From: Mycteria americana
Lineage: Eukaryota > Chordata > Aves > Ciconiiformes > Ciconiidae
Direction of reading: 5' to 3'
NCBI RefSeq assembly: GCF_035582795.1
Contig: NC_134366.1
Coordinates: 33,217,661 to 33,281,660 of the forward strand
DNA: 64,000 nt
Below are positions 49,794 through 63,500 of this stretch, piece by piece. The translations under genes were made by a program, and so were the position numbers. Position 1 is the first letter of the stretch, and the number at the start of each line of letters is the position of its first letter. Under the pieces are notes generated by a model, which saw only the letters and a list, made by a program, of their open reading frames with translations, made no database searches and was not told the origin of the DNA.

Positions 49794-51956
49794 AAAATAA
49801 GTTTGTATTTTTCTGCCCGCCTTTGTCTTGCACGTTTGTTTTCAATTTCCCATTTACTTAGTGTCTGGGTGAAAGTGCTACAGGTTAAGTAACAGATATT
49901 TTCTTAAAAGACCTGTGATGAATTATTTGTCTTCAATTTAATTTTTTTGTTTAGAAGCTTTGTATACTATGCAAACATAAGGAAATTCAAATGCCAGACT
50001 ACTTGATTCCAAAGATATTTCGATGTAGCAAAGAAAGTTCTGCAACACAAAGTGCTAAAGTGAAATATACAGTGGTTTAGTTTATTAAAAAGTGAGAATT
50101 CTTAGAGGAAATCTTGTATTTTTACAATCATAGTCTATTGTGTTGTTTTTACAACTTCCACAGACTATCAATATGTAGAAATTTTTTTAATTGAAAACAC
50201 AGAACTGAGTATTTATATCTAGTAAGAATTCAGCAGAATTTGAAATATGCCAATAATAGGATGGAGACAAAACAAATTAAGAATCTTGAAACTGGGAAAA
50301 GTTTCCTTTCCATTCTTCCTTGTGGTCAGTAACGGGGGTGGCACTGCACATTAGAAGTCTCCGTTTGCAGTATTTACTACACCAATCCCCCAAGATAAAG
50401 TAAACCAATTAAACATGAACATTTAAGAGTCCTAACAACTAATGGAGCATAATTGAGATGAAAAGAGAAGTTCCATAAACTTCAGTAATAGTCAACATAA
50501 TATTAATCTCATTTGCATTTGTTAAATGCCCAGATTTAATAAGTGGAGGACAGAACATATCAGAAAAATGAAACATGCCTGCCAGACACTGTTGCTTAAT
50601 TCATTGGAAGGTATACAGCGAAGCAACAGATGAATGACACATACTGTATGTGGTTCACAGATACTGGCAGTTCACTTAAAAGTTCATTTTAACAAATGAA
50701 CAAAAGAGCTCTAAGAATGTCAGCTGCATTATCTATAACTGCATGAGTTTATTGAGTCTATTCCCAAGCCATACCTATCACACCCACTCACTTAGGCAAA
50801 GACAATTGTTAATGAAGAAATATTTTCTAGTTCAATCTACTCGACCCCTGCTACAAATCTGTATTCAACAGAGCACTTCCAATTTGCCTAAAGTCAAGTT
50901 TTCAAATTGCATGCATACATGCTGGAGGAAAGAAAATCCACTCTTCCTGTGCCAAACCTTGGTTCCCCATACTTCAAAGTTTGAATCACTTCTCAGTGAA
51001 TTTTTTTGAGTACCACCACCTTCTATACTTCACTCTTAAATTGCTTTGTTTTAAAAAGTTCTTTTTGTTTGACCGCTCATACCAGGCAGCTGCTGTTGTT
51101 ATTTTTTTTTCCTAGGAGGAGTATTTTCCCCAAAGGTCTAGAAAAATTTTTAAGCAAGCAAGTGCTACAAAGCCTACTGTTCCTTACAGTATAGTATTGC
51201 TGAAGCAATACCTTCTTGCTTAAAGTTGTATATGTGTATACATATGATTCCACTCACCCACAGATTACTGAGACTACTGAACAGTATCAGTATATAAAAT
51301 ATACTGTACAAATATTTAAGACAAAACAGATCTGTATACTGACTATAACATGGAGTAAAGTCCAAGTATCAAATTCTTGATTTCTTGGATATAAAACCAC
51401 ATACGGTGTTAATAAATATATTGATCGTAGTTTTGTAAATGGACACATATTTATAAAAAGGGATGTTTTAAGCAAATTGCTTGAACTAATGAACTTTTTT
51501 CTCTTTCATTGAAAAAGTCTGCTGGGTGTAAGACTAAAATCTCTATAGAATTCTCCTCTTTGTTTTGTAGCATGTCTGCTTTTGAGCAATTCAAATATGA
51601 GAGTATATTTACCATAGCAACAAATTAATTTTTAGACACAAGTAACTATGTGAGGAAGCCCATCACCCATCAGAGAACAGGCCTTCCCACCATCTCTTTC
51701 TTGGTAATAATTATGGAAAGAACCTATCTATTGATTTTTCTGTGAATTCATATGCTGTTTCAAATTGTAAACCTGCATGCTCTAACATGTTCAGATGGTG
51801 GGACGAGAAGAGCCACATCTCTCTTTTACATACCCACGAGTTTCTTGTGGGTTTTCACTCTCTAATTTTGATTGTGGGATTTATTTAAAAAGCACCTTCT
51901 AAAAATAACTCTCTATCCTACTTTCTACTCTGTTCCTATTATTTGTTTAGACCACA

Positions 51957-52813
51957 GTGGGACTTGGTTGCACTGCCATTCAGAGGGACCTGGACAGGGT
52001 GGAGAACTGGCCCAAGAGGAATCTTATGAAGTTCACAACAGGGGAAATGCAAAGTCCTGCACCCAGGGAGGAACAACCCCATGCAGCAGTACAGGCTGGG
52101 GATCACCTGGCTGGAAAGCAGCTTCGCAGAGAAGGACTTTGGGGTCCTCGTGGACAACAACTTGAACAGGAGCCAGCAATGTGCCTTCACAGCAAAGAAG
52201 GACGAACAGCCGCCCTCAGCTGAATTAGACAGAGCATCACCAGCAGGTCGAGGCAGGTGATCCTGCCCTGCTACTCAGCACTGGCAAGTCCACATCTGGA
52301 GTGCTGTATCCAGTTCTGGGCTCCCCAGTACAAGAAAGATATGGACTTACTGGAATGAGTATACAGGGATACAAAGATGAGTCAGGGAATGGGGTATCTT
52401 TCATATGAGGAGAAGCTGAGAGAGCTGGGATTCTTCAGCCTGAACAAAAGAAAGCTCAGGGGGGTCTTAGCATAGAAATAACTGACAGATGAGAATGAAG
52501 TAGTAGTCAGACTCCTCTCAGCAGTGACCACTGAAAGGACAAGAGGCAATGGGCACAAATTTAAGAAAAAAAAAAAGGAAACTCAACCTGAACACAAGAA
52601 AACACTTTTTTTTTTTTTTTTTTTTACTGTGAAGGTGGTCAAACACTGGAACAGTCTGGCCAGGGAGTCTGTGAAGTCTCCATCCTTGTAGATATTCACA
52701 ACCTGACTGGACAGGGTCCTGTACAAGCCCACTGTAGCTGATTCCACTTGTGCAGGGCAGTTCGACTAAAAGATCTCAAGAGCTCCCTTCCAACCTGAAC
52801 AATTCTGTGGCTT
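51957..52813 (+). mobile_element. CR1 LINE 3' end with ORF2 C-terminal remnant
   Basis: A 5'-truncated copy of the avian CR1 retrotransposon in plus orientation. The frame starting near 51,970 reads AIQRDLDRVENWPKRNLMKF. Further on, in shifted frames, the DNA follows the known CR1 order: 'cacatctggagtgctgtatccagttctgggctccccagtacaag', 'gagaagctgagagagctggg', 'gacaagaggcaatgggcaca', 'gaaggtggtcaaacactgga', 'gatattcacaacctgactgg' and 'gctcccttccaacctgaaca'. It ends at 'attctgtgg'. This is the C-terminal part of ORF2 (endonuclease/reverse transcriptase) plus the 3' tail. Frames are broken by indels, including a T20 run at 52,606-52,625, so the copy is dead. Confidence 0.92.
52606..52625 (+). repeat. 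T20 homopolymer inside CR1
   Basis: Twenty consecutive T residues where the CR1 sequence as I know it has only a short run before ACTGTGA. It lies just after an A-rich stretch (52,566-52,576). This is an expansion by slippage or an assembly artefact. Confidence 0.95.
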
Positions 52814-52986
52814 GGAACTACAGGACAATCATTCCCGACAGTGCCGTAAGAGGCATTAACCTGCGGGTGTGACTGTCAACATTTACCAGAATATGAAGCA
52901 GAACTGGGGGCAAAAAGCCAGTACAAAAGCACAATGTACCTTATTATCATACTTTCGAAGCAGCATCACTCTCAGCTGCATAATTT

Positions 52987-53041
52987 ACAGTTGGACTCGA
53001 TGATCTTAAAGGTCTTTTCCAACCTATACGATTCTGTGATA
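52987..53041 (+). mobile_element. Short CR1 3' tail fragment
   Basis: About 55 bp reading 'acagttggactcgatgatct', 'taaaggtcttttccaaccta' and 'tacgattctgtgat', the 3' terminus of CR1 in plus orientation. It is the same type of tail as the minus-strand copy at 22.0 kb and differs from the end of the longer CR1 175 bp upstream. It is an independent, extremely 5'-truncated insertion. Confidence 0.88.
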
Positions 53042-56000
53042 ATACGTCTCAGTGCACTAGTGAAATCACTGCACATGTATCCTCACTGTTCTCTTAACAG
53101 ACCTCTTGCAATTACCTATCTCTCTTTTAATCTTTAGAACACTATTTGCATACAGGTGTTAACTCTGACATTTCATATCAAACACAGTCCTGTTTAAGTT
53201 GGAGTGTGTGTGTGTTTCAAAAACGTGGTAATCGCAGTGCAAGTAAGAGTTATCGGTGGAGATACTGCATGTTGCTGAACAATCAGTATTCAGTAATTTC
53301 ATCCTATATTACCACACAAGGATGTTAAAGTTTTAGCTGTCCTGAAATAGTTGGGCACAGTAATATTTTGTAACGATTATGCACATTGCAGCACTAACTT
53401 AACATTCCAAAAGTAAATCTTGGTCTGGCTAGATTTAAAACCAGTATTATAACACTGTAACACAGTTTTCAATTGATCATATATACTGCTGCAAGAATGG
53501 AATCAAGCCCAAAGCCTCAAGTTTAGTGCTACAACTTTGTATTTTAAAGCTCTGAGCAGCATTCTCAAAACAGCAGAATATGTAATGTTCAACTTGAATG
53601 GTGAAGTTAATGTAGGTATTGACACAGTTCTGTTACAGCCTTGCCTGTGGAGCACAGTCCCCACCATCACGAGGTTTCAGCAAAACCTTTGACATGATAG
53701 ACAGAAACAAAGTTTAAAGGGCATTTATGGAGAAGTTGTTTAACAAACATCTGATAGAACACGTTATTCAGAGATGAGGCTTATAAAAGTTCATCAAATC
53801 AGAAAGTTGCAATCACTTGCCTCGTATACATTGTGAGATAGGTATTTAAACTTAAAAGAAAAGCACATTATGAAGTCTGAGCATTAGAATCTACAAACAG
53901 ACTGTATAAAACTGTACAAAATTGCTATGTTAATACCAGTTGGCTTTAACTTTCAATGCATACTGTGATAAAATGCTTTTTTGCTAAGTGCATTCCCATC
54001 ACTTCCAATTTTAAAACATTATCTATTTAATAACCAAAATACCGCTTAGCAATAACAATGCTTATTGTTTCCACATTCTTTTCAGCTTCAGTCTATCAAA
54101 ATAAATTGCCATGAAAAAAAGATGACAAAGTCTGTTCCTACCAAGAGAATATCTTATCTACATAAAATTTTTTAATGATGAATTGAACTTTGTGAAGCAT
54201 TTCCCACCACAGTTTGCTTTGCACTCAATTTTAGGCACACAGTACCTTTACTACCTGTAGTGTTGTCCTCCTTGTAACTACCCTTGCAAAGCACAACACC
54301 AGATATCCACTAGGCAACTTGGGTCTCTGTAGGCTGCTTGTCTCACTGTAAAAGTATGTGAACAGCGCTGACACGAAGCCACCAGCTCCACTTTGGATCA
54401 TGCTGCTCTTGGGTACGCTGCAGAATGGCTCAAATTACCACACGTACTCAGTGGAGAGTGCTTACCGCACTTTGGGATATGTCAGGAAGTATTTCTCATT
54501 ATCAGTATTTGAGCAATACTACCTGTTCGGGTCAGCCTGCTCAGGATATTTTCTTTTGACGAGGGGCATGAACAAAATAACATCTGGAGGTCTTTTACAG
54601 CCCCCATCCGCCTCCTTTTTAAACAAAAAGACAAAAAAAAAGGATGATTGTCTGACTTGATGATTCACTGTTGTAATTTTTCTAGTAACTGGCAACTTTC
54701 TGTTGCCAATTATTTAAATATCAAAACAATATATTAGCCCTAAGCAATAAAAAGCCATAAAAATAAGAGTTGGCAGTTATTACTTACATTATAAAAACCT
54801 TGATCCCAAAAGTTCATCCAATTAGCAAAAGAATAAATTAGCTAAAAGGTACACTATGCAAAGTGTTTCATGCTGTTTTCATTTAGATTACATTTGTGTT
54901 CAAGTTCAATAGCAAGTAGTGAGAGTGACAGGGATCCATTTTGTGGATCCTGCCATCTGGCACAGGACCCCTTGGAAGAGTCACAGAACAACTGTTTAAG
55001 CACCAGATGCTGTCGAGGGAGACAGACGACTTCTGTGAGGGGCATGGAGGGTAAAAGAACAGCCAGATGAGGGGCTCACTGGGCTGGAAGACATCTTCTC
55101 CCAAGCACAGCCTCTAGACTAGCAGCATCCAGGCTTTTTAGGTTTCACTTGAACAAACCATCCATTCCAGACCGTCTCTCCTCCACACCAGTAGCCAGAG
55201 GCCTAACAGCTGAGTGGAAACTTCTGGGCAGGGGTAAGAAAGTAAGGGAAATGAAGATAATTTAGACTAAATAATAAAGGTACCAGGTAATTCCATTGCT
55301 GAATGGAGTAAGGGAAAGGGACTATTTGCTTAGAAAAGGGATGCTGCTGCTGCAGGTGAAAGAATGGAAAAGATAATTGCATGTACTGAAAAGACGAAAG
55401 GAGAGGGGAAGATTGCCTGGCAAGGAAGAAAAGCGGGCAGCTGTTGTAGGGAGAGGAGAGAGTTGCCTGCTGCTTTCCAGTGCAGAAGGGACAGATAGCC
55501 GAAGCCTAGGCATAGGAAGGCTTGGGATAATATTTTAACCCAAGGAACCCAAGAAAAGAAAGGCTCCTGGGGTTTCCTAAATTCAGACTTCTTCAAGTAG
55601 GGCAGCACAGTGAGAGCAGATCAATACAATGATGCAGTTGCTGCTGAGGACCTTGCAATTACACAATACACATTCTGGGGATTTTACTTCAGACTAGTTC
55701 AAATCTGAGCCCCAGCACAAGGGTTCCCACTTCAGCAGTTCAAAGGAAAGCTATCCCATAAATCTTTGGTTTCCAAAGAGCAGATATTTCAACTGGGTAC
55801 TCTGGGGAGCACTTCATCATCCTTTCGTCTGTCACACATGATAATTCTAGGTGGCAGGGGCAGGGACATGCATCTCCCTTATAAGCCTCATATATGGAGT
55901 CAAGCCTTATTTCTGTTTCTCCTCCTGTTTCTGCTCTGTGTCTTTCTGTCCTTGCTTACACAAAAGTGCCACCATAAAGCCATCAGGAGTTTCCTATCCA

Positions 56001-56587
56001 TTCTGACCTTGCACCACTACTTTATCAGTGACCAATATAGAAGGAAATGTGGCCCTACTCCTCCATCCATGGTAGTTACTCCATGAGGATACCCCAGATG
56101 AACTGACTTCAGACCTTGTGGAGGCACTTCAGTCTGAGGACGGAATATCTTCTAGGAGTCTCCAGCACCACTGATGCTTCGCCTCTAGTCTGACACTACC
56201 TGGAGGTGCCAGAACCTCTGGATGGGACTGCATCACCCTGGGACATGGGATGAAGCATACAGTATGTGCAGAACTTTTGGATGCAGAGACACAGGCAAAG
56301 CCTTCTGCCATGAGCTGGCATCACGATTTCACCATACTCACAATAAATTTCCGGTGCCTATAATTGTGTTCAGTTACAGTGGGCTAGCCCAGTGTGGGCA
56401 AAGTCATAATCAAAATCTCTGAGGGCATTTTGCAAACCATAGTCTTTAAACAGCATATATGTAACTCCATATGGAGAATATCTTTTTCTTACATGAAGCA
56501 ATATGATATGATGAAGTCTCGAAACTGGAGACTTTCACATTACACATGAAATCTCCAATGAAATTTCTACTTGAGGGACAGTGATCA

Positions 56588-56625
56588 CTGGCATTGAAGT
56601 CAATGGCAAAGACTGTGAGGTTTTA
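56588..56625 (-). repeat. Probable copy of the CATTGA-palindrome repeat
   Basis: Contains CATTGA-AG-TCAATG (56,592-56,605), a perfect 6-bp inverted repeat with a 2-bp spacer, followed by GCAAAGACTG. This is the same palindromic hallmark as at 25,177-25,194, in the other half of the repeat. Confidence 0.35.
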
Positions 56626-57504
56626 TTCATCTATGACTATGAAGCAGAACATCTTGGCAGTATATTCCATATACAGCAATACGATATATTATGATTCCAC
56701 AGAGGTTCCCTTTGTTATACTACTGTTAAAACCTAACAAAAGCAAAAAAAGAGGCAAATTACCGTTAATATACTTCACGTTTGTCAACTATGCTAATGTA
56801 CTACAACACTAATACCAGTTGATTATTTTGGAATGACCCACCTGGGGCTCCACCCTCTACTCTGCTTAAGCATGGAAATGGCCTGAAAACATTTATAGTT
56901 TGGCAGCCTAAAGCAGCAATGAATAACTAAAAAGCTTGTCCAAGCCCTGTTCTGGTGTACCACAGTATAAAACTACAATTTTGCAGTAAAGATGTCCAGG
57001 AAACATAATCTACAATTCTTAAGGGAGAAGCTTCTTATTCTTGCAAGTTTTAGCAAACCTGCATATTCATTTTAATGGGCTCAGGTTTTATAATTTTACT
57101 TTGCAATTTTAAAGAAGTAAATAGCCCTGCCATTGTTTGATTTCACCTTTATAATCTTGCATTAAAATGCTGTTAACATTAATAATGAAGTCTTGATTTT
57201 CTTCCAAATTAAAAATTTTACTTTGCTAATCTCAATTTTTACAGTATTATCAACCAGTCTGCAAGCACAGCAAGGTTTCTCTTTTGAATAGGGTATACCA
57301 GCGTCATTGCAGAACTTGGTTAATTGACACTGAAATTATTTTTCCTCAGCATCTCAGATAATAATCGGGTCTCCACTGAACATCTTCATCAGTCATTGAG
57401 AAATGCTTTTTAACATGCATACGCAGTGAAATATGATGAGTAGTCTGGCACAATCATTTTCATAATTGAATAGCTGTTAGGAATTCCATTTTTTTAAACA
57501 GAAG

Positions 57505-57570
57505 TGTAAAACTGGAGGAAATCTCCACAGTCCTCTAGTCCAAACTCTTGCTCCCGAGCTATCCACAAAC
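57505..57570 (-). mobile_element. Probable old CR1 3' fragment
   Basis: The plus strand 'actggaggaaatctccacag' then 'tcctctagtccaaactcttgctc' resembles the reverse complement of the CR1 tail ('ggaagggacctccagaggtc', 'atctagtccaacccc', 'ctgctc'). It is more divergent than the other CR1 copies and has lost the terminal octamers, so it is a tentative older insertion. Confidence 0.45.
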
Positions 57571-60500
57571 AAGATTGCTGAAAAATTGAAGTACCATTAC
57601 TATGGCAACATGGACCGTAACACTAACTAAACCCTGCTTCTCACAACCAGACATGCAGACAACCCTCCATTCTCCTAGAAGGACTTCTAGGTTCCAGGCT
57701 CCAACCCAGCCTACTTTAAATTCAGCTTTCTTAATATAATTAACCAAACCCCACATTGTTTATATACACTCATACATACTAGAATAAGGTACCAAAGTTT
57801 GTTCTGAAATACTGCAGAATTAATTTGCATGCCACAAAGAGAATATATTTTAAAATAACAGAGTTTTCTTTAAAGACTATGATTGTGGAATATCAAAAGG
57901 ATGGAATAAATCAAAATAATGCAAGGTAAAAAACCCCAACTATTGAGCCTAAAAGCTCAGCATAAGGTAGAACCTTTCCTCTATTTCAAGCTTAAGATGA
58001 AGAATTCCTCACCACTTTTTTTATTTCTTTCAAATCTGATCCTGTGTGTTCACTCCTCCCAGATCTTCTTACAAAAGATGACAGAGACACTAAGATCTGT
58101 ATCTCCAGATCTGGCCAGACACAGCACTCCCTAGAATGTGTTCCCCCACACAGAGTACAGCATCAGTGGTCCTGTCATCAATCACAGATGCAGAGAAAGG
58201 AATATAAATATGCTTATTTCTAAACCTGATAGCTTGTTGATACTTGAAAAGAGATAAATCACTCTACAAGTATCTCATAAATAGCGTTCACTTACAATGA
58301 AAGATTAATAATTCCAATAGTACATATAAAGAGCTATGCAGAAGGATATTTACCGATCCCAGTGTAGGGGAAGGAAAAACTAATAGAATGAACAGCTCCA
58401 AAACTCTGAGAGGCACAACAAACTTAAAAGCTATAAAACACTTGCAGAAAAATGCGGAATCACACTACGATCTTGTGAACTGAAGCTGTGAATCCATACA
58501 CATTCCACTCCTCCGCAGATCCTTGCCCCGGGCTACTATATTTCTGAAAGAGAGTGTCTGTGTAGAGATTTACAAATTAACTTAACTTGATTTTCAAAAA
58601 CTGCTATCCATCATTGCATCGTGTTTTCAATGAGGGCAGCCAAAGCAGCTAAAATGCTTCAGCTGAAGCCACTAAGTATTTTCTAACTTGATACTGATGT
58701 CGATTCCAGGGTGGAGAAAAGTCCAGAAATTAAGGATCATGGTAGGCCAATTTCACAAGAATTTTGAAGAGAACACTATTTTCTTTCTGACTTTTAAAAC
58801 TCCTTTCTGCTACTTGAATTTTTACTAGAGCTCTTCCTTGCTCTTTGCTTATACTAAAAACATTGCATCCTAGTTTCTTCTCTACTAAAAGATGCTGATA
58901 ATCTCTAGCGGAAAGATGGGAAAGATGGAATAACTAGAACATAATCTGCATCACTGGTACTTTTATTTATATCTGATGGTTTGAGCAAAAAAACCCAGTT
59001 TTGCAGTTGCTCCCACTTTACCCTTCAATATGCCATGATGAACAGATACTGTTAACAATAACAAAGTATTTTATCCATCTAGGAAATAATTATAGTTTAG
59101 AAAGTGAGACGTTCAATCCATTTAGAAAATAATATGAACAAACCATGTTTCTTCGATATAGTGTGCAGTTGTAACTCCTGGTAGGCCTTGAGTGCTCCTG
59201 CACGCATGAGCATGCGTAGGAATGTCTTGTTTCAAAATAAACATTAGAAACTTGGGTAATAAATATATAATTATCACCTGGATAAAATCAGATGCCTAAA
59301 ATCCTATTGCCTCTAAGTATAATTACAGTAATAAAAGTATTGCTGACTGATGAAGAAATGTACTATTTATGCTGCAGGGATTTCAAGTCAACACTTTTTT
59401 ATACTCAGCCAGTTAAAAAATCCAGTCTGCATTATAAAACGTCATTGGTATATAAAATAATTCACCTCTGGACTGTAGTGATTAATCCTTCTGGCTTTCT
59501 CCTCCTGTATTATCTCTTTCCTATGATTTATATTATTGTCATGATAATAAATTCATCAATTCAAGATAATACTTGGTCTTTACTGGATAAAACATGTTTA
59601 TATAAAATGCACATTCATTGTCCTAAATCACATCTTTAAGATATCTTTCATATGTAGTAAAACATTGTCTCAGTAGATTAGAGCAAATATTTCCAAACAT
59701 GTCTACAAAGCACAACCCTCAAAACCCTCCTATCTTATTTAAAAATCATATCTTTAATCTTATTTTGCTCACTATATCCCTGGAGTGAATATTAAAAAGA
59801 AGGCCTATTTTACAGTTGCCAAGTGGGGATACATCATCTGAACTGCAAATTTAAATTTAAATGCTTTAGATCTTCTAGAAAGATTAAAAACGTGAGTACT
59901 GTTTTCATCTATATTTATGAAGTACTTATTGATAGAGTTTCCAGATTCTGTCAGTAGGGGTAGAAGAGCCTTCTCTCACCCAGAGATGATGGGGATATTG
60001 CAATGCCTTTCCTGTTCTCAGTGGAAGAGTTGTGGGCAGTGGTCTACATTCCATTGAGCCAGCTGATAATTAATTTTACATTAGATCACTTTTTGAGAAA
60101 ACAGAGAGGAAATATACTGTTCACTATACCCATGTTCTATTTTAAAATACAAAGATTCACTCAAATGTCAGAACTCCAATAATTAAGGTTTCTCTGTGCA
60201 GCCTATTTCAGGATACTTTTGCATAAAGCATTTTAATACCATATGATTACTCACTTTTTCACCCCACAAGACCCATTGGGAACAGCACTGACAAGTGCTG
60301 CAGACTACTAGGACTGATAAAATGATCATGGACCCCATGATCTACTCCACCTGTGCCATAAAAAGCTAAGTTCATTGCTGCTGCCGTGCTCCCAGCCTTT
60401 TTTCTTTCCGTCTCCTGAAATGTTCACTCCTGTCTTGCCTTTTTTCTCCTCACCCAATTAAAATGTCTCTTCTTGACAGCGGGTGCCCAAGCTGAGGGGG

Positions 60501-63500
60501 ATTGCGAGCACACAAAAATCATTCTACCCCATTTCAACTTGTATTACACCTTGTACAACAGCACCAAATGGGCACAACGGGCTGCAACATGGAAAAAAAT
60601 GGGGAAAAAACCCAAAACAAAGCCTGTGTGGGGTCTATTCAAAGGCTTTGTGGAAGTGATAGCCATAGGGAAAGCTGGAACCCAGGAACAATAAACCATG
60701 ATGAGTGCAGAGGAATGTCTGCAAATTTCAGGGCTGCAGCTTTCACTAGCATCAACAATGTACGCACAAGAGAATGTTTATATAGCTGCATCACTTGGCT
60801 AAATCTGGATTAATGCTTACACAAAAAGAGGAAAAGATATTCCTGATATTATGTTGACCCTCCCTAGCAGGATGCAGCTTATCTTGCTCATTAAAGAAAA
60901 GTGGGAAAGAAGAATTTAAAATAAAACTTAATTCATTTACTGTATCTTCCAATCCCAGTCCAGCTCATGGCTCAGACTGGAAGGAGTCTCCATCGGCACA
61001 GACTCTATATGAGGGGACAGAAAGCTAGGACACTTCATGGTGGCTGCATAGCAGGTGGTGATAATCTAATACATAAGTATGCCTAACGAATATAAAAACA
61101 GGATTTTGCTTACTTTTTGCAAAACACAATGTCAGGACAGGCTACAAGTATTTGCTAAGTGAACAAACCACACAGCTCAAACCACACTGCATACAGTAAA
61201 TCTGCTTTCATCTGCTAAGAGAACTATACAAATGAGAACATTCCTTTCTTAATTGGAGAACCATATTTATGCATATCCAAGAGAGTTTTTCCTTGGATAT
61301 CCTACCTAACAAAAGCATCCTATGTTTAAGTGAGAAAGCTTTTGGTCAGTTTTACATTCATCTTGTACTTACCTTAGTCATCAAATAAAGTCAAATTCTA
61401 GAGATAACATAAATTTAGACTAAACACAACATGTAAGGATATCAACTTGCTTACAGTGCTCACTAAAGCTTGTAGAAATAATAATCATGCTGCTACCAAT
61501 GATGAAATCATAGTAACAAAAAGAGCCTATTGGACCAATACCATAGGAGTGTACTAGCCAAGACTAATTAACACCAAAGTACTCAACGATAAAGCTCATG
61601 CTGTAAATTAGCACTGTCTGAGCTATTCTGCCCAATGTTCCCGTCCCAAGTGAATCTGATCTTTCACATCCCTAATTATTCTGGCAAGTACTATATTAAA
61701 CACAGATATACTGCTTCTAGAACACTTCTTACTTGGAGCTCTTCCATATTTACAGCATGTGGGTAACCACCCCCAACTCCCAGTTTGAGAAACACTTATA
61801 CAAGCATTCTGGATAATTCCTTGCACATTTTTCAGTATGTATATCAAATATGGAATATTGATAGAGAATCTCTGAAAAAAAACCACTTTAATGGTTTCAC
61901 CACTGCTATTACTTTTTTTAGGAAAAACTCTATTTTAAAATATATGTCCTGTTCCATTTTTTCTGTGAAGAAAAAGCTATCTTAGGTCTACCCTGTTGTA
62001 GCACTTTAGTCTGTGATGGACTTTGATCTGAGGCAAGACTGAACATCATTTTCAAAAGGCAACAAGAAGAAACATCTTGACTTATGAAACAAGATGTAAC
62101 TGAATGTAGTGTGATTTGGGCAGACAACTGGTGGGCAAAAAAGGTTGCTTTTCAATAGCAAACCTGAACATTTCTGTATGTCTGTGTGTTTGAAAAGATA
62201 CTGCTCATGTCCCACTTAACCAAGAACATGTAGGTGGTAATTAGGCACTGAGCCAGTGAGCCTCCAAGCACTTTCTCTTAATGCTGTAATATTAATTAGT
62301 ACAAAATATGTCCTTGCTGAACAGAAAGGGAGAACGGCCTAATTCTTACCAGAAAGAATTAGAAGAGGAAAAATATCCAGAGTTAATTACAGAACATTTT
62401 TTGCCAAGCAGTTAAAAGCTGAAATAGATGGGTATACAAAACAAATACACATTTCAGATGAGCTGTATCAAGTCACCTATGCAAGATGCATAAAGGTACT
62501 AAAACCAACACAGAAGGAAGGCAAAGACAATAATGTTCACTTAAAGGAGTAATCTTGCATGTAGAGTGGAGGAGGCTAGATGATAATTTTTTTCTGTCTC
62601 TAATTTCTAACTTTCTATGTATGAAGAAGAAACATTAGCCACTGATTTTGTTCAGCACTGAACATTCAAATGTTTCTCTCTCAGAAATAGACCAGTTTCA
62701 AGCTCTTACAGAGTTACAAGCAGCTGTTGGCACATGAAATCATACCTGCTCTTCAACTAGACATACAAGCCCTTTTGTTAAAAACAAAAGCATCACTACC
62801 GCTGACAGAACTACCAACTTGCACGCCTTTGCTATTGCTGTGTCTGACATACAACCTGACTATGAAAAGCTCTATTAGAATGATTAGAAACTTTCAGCAG
62901 CTACTTTCTCACACCACTGAATTTTATCCTCACTTTTATTCTTGGGATGAACTATTTCAGCAAAGAGATTATATTGTTTAGGAAAATTAATTTATCCAAG
63001 TGATAGAAAGCCATGTTTTTCCAATTCATGCCTGGAAAACTGGGGTGGCAAAGTATCTTGTAGCAAAACTTTGACCAGTTAGAGAGATGGAATTAAGGAA
63101 AATGAGGAAATCATCTGAGTTCACTAGGCCAATTGTTCAATAAGCTCTAGAAAAACCATAATTAACATTTGTTGGATGATTCTAGGTAGTGAAATGCACT
63201 TTTCTCAATCATCAGGAAAAAAAAAAACAAAACAAACATCAAGTCACTTAAGCTTTCAGTAGAATTAAAAGGCTAAGAGGCTGCACCTACAGACAACAAT
63301 AATTGTTATCTTTTCCAAATTTTGTATCTTTTGCAAAATTTATGCAAAATTTGCAAAACTACTGTGACATTTGCCTTCTTTTTCTGTAACACGCCAGTAA
63401 GAGTTACTAGTAAGTTAATCAGCAAAATCTTACATCAACTGGATGTAATAAATGCATAATTACCTGTTACTTAGTAACACAGGTAACTACTTCAAATTGG

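Larger units (their letters stand above)
39647..51956. other. Gene-poor stretch, perhaps intronic
   Basis: No exon is established. Candidate splice-bounded pieces on opposite strands near 40.7-40.9 kb are listed as findings. An A/G-rich low-complexity tract occupies about 43,395-43,525, and a degraded copy of the CATTGA-palindrome repeat lies near 43,950-43,985. The segment 44,860-45,880 is rich in C and T on the plus strand. A 9-bp minisatellite lies at 49,753-49,793 and a TA-rich microsatellite at 49,441-49,466. Confidence 0.45.
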
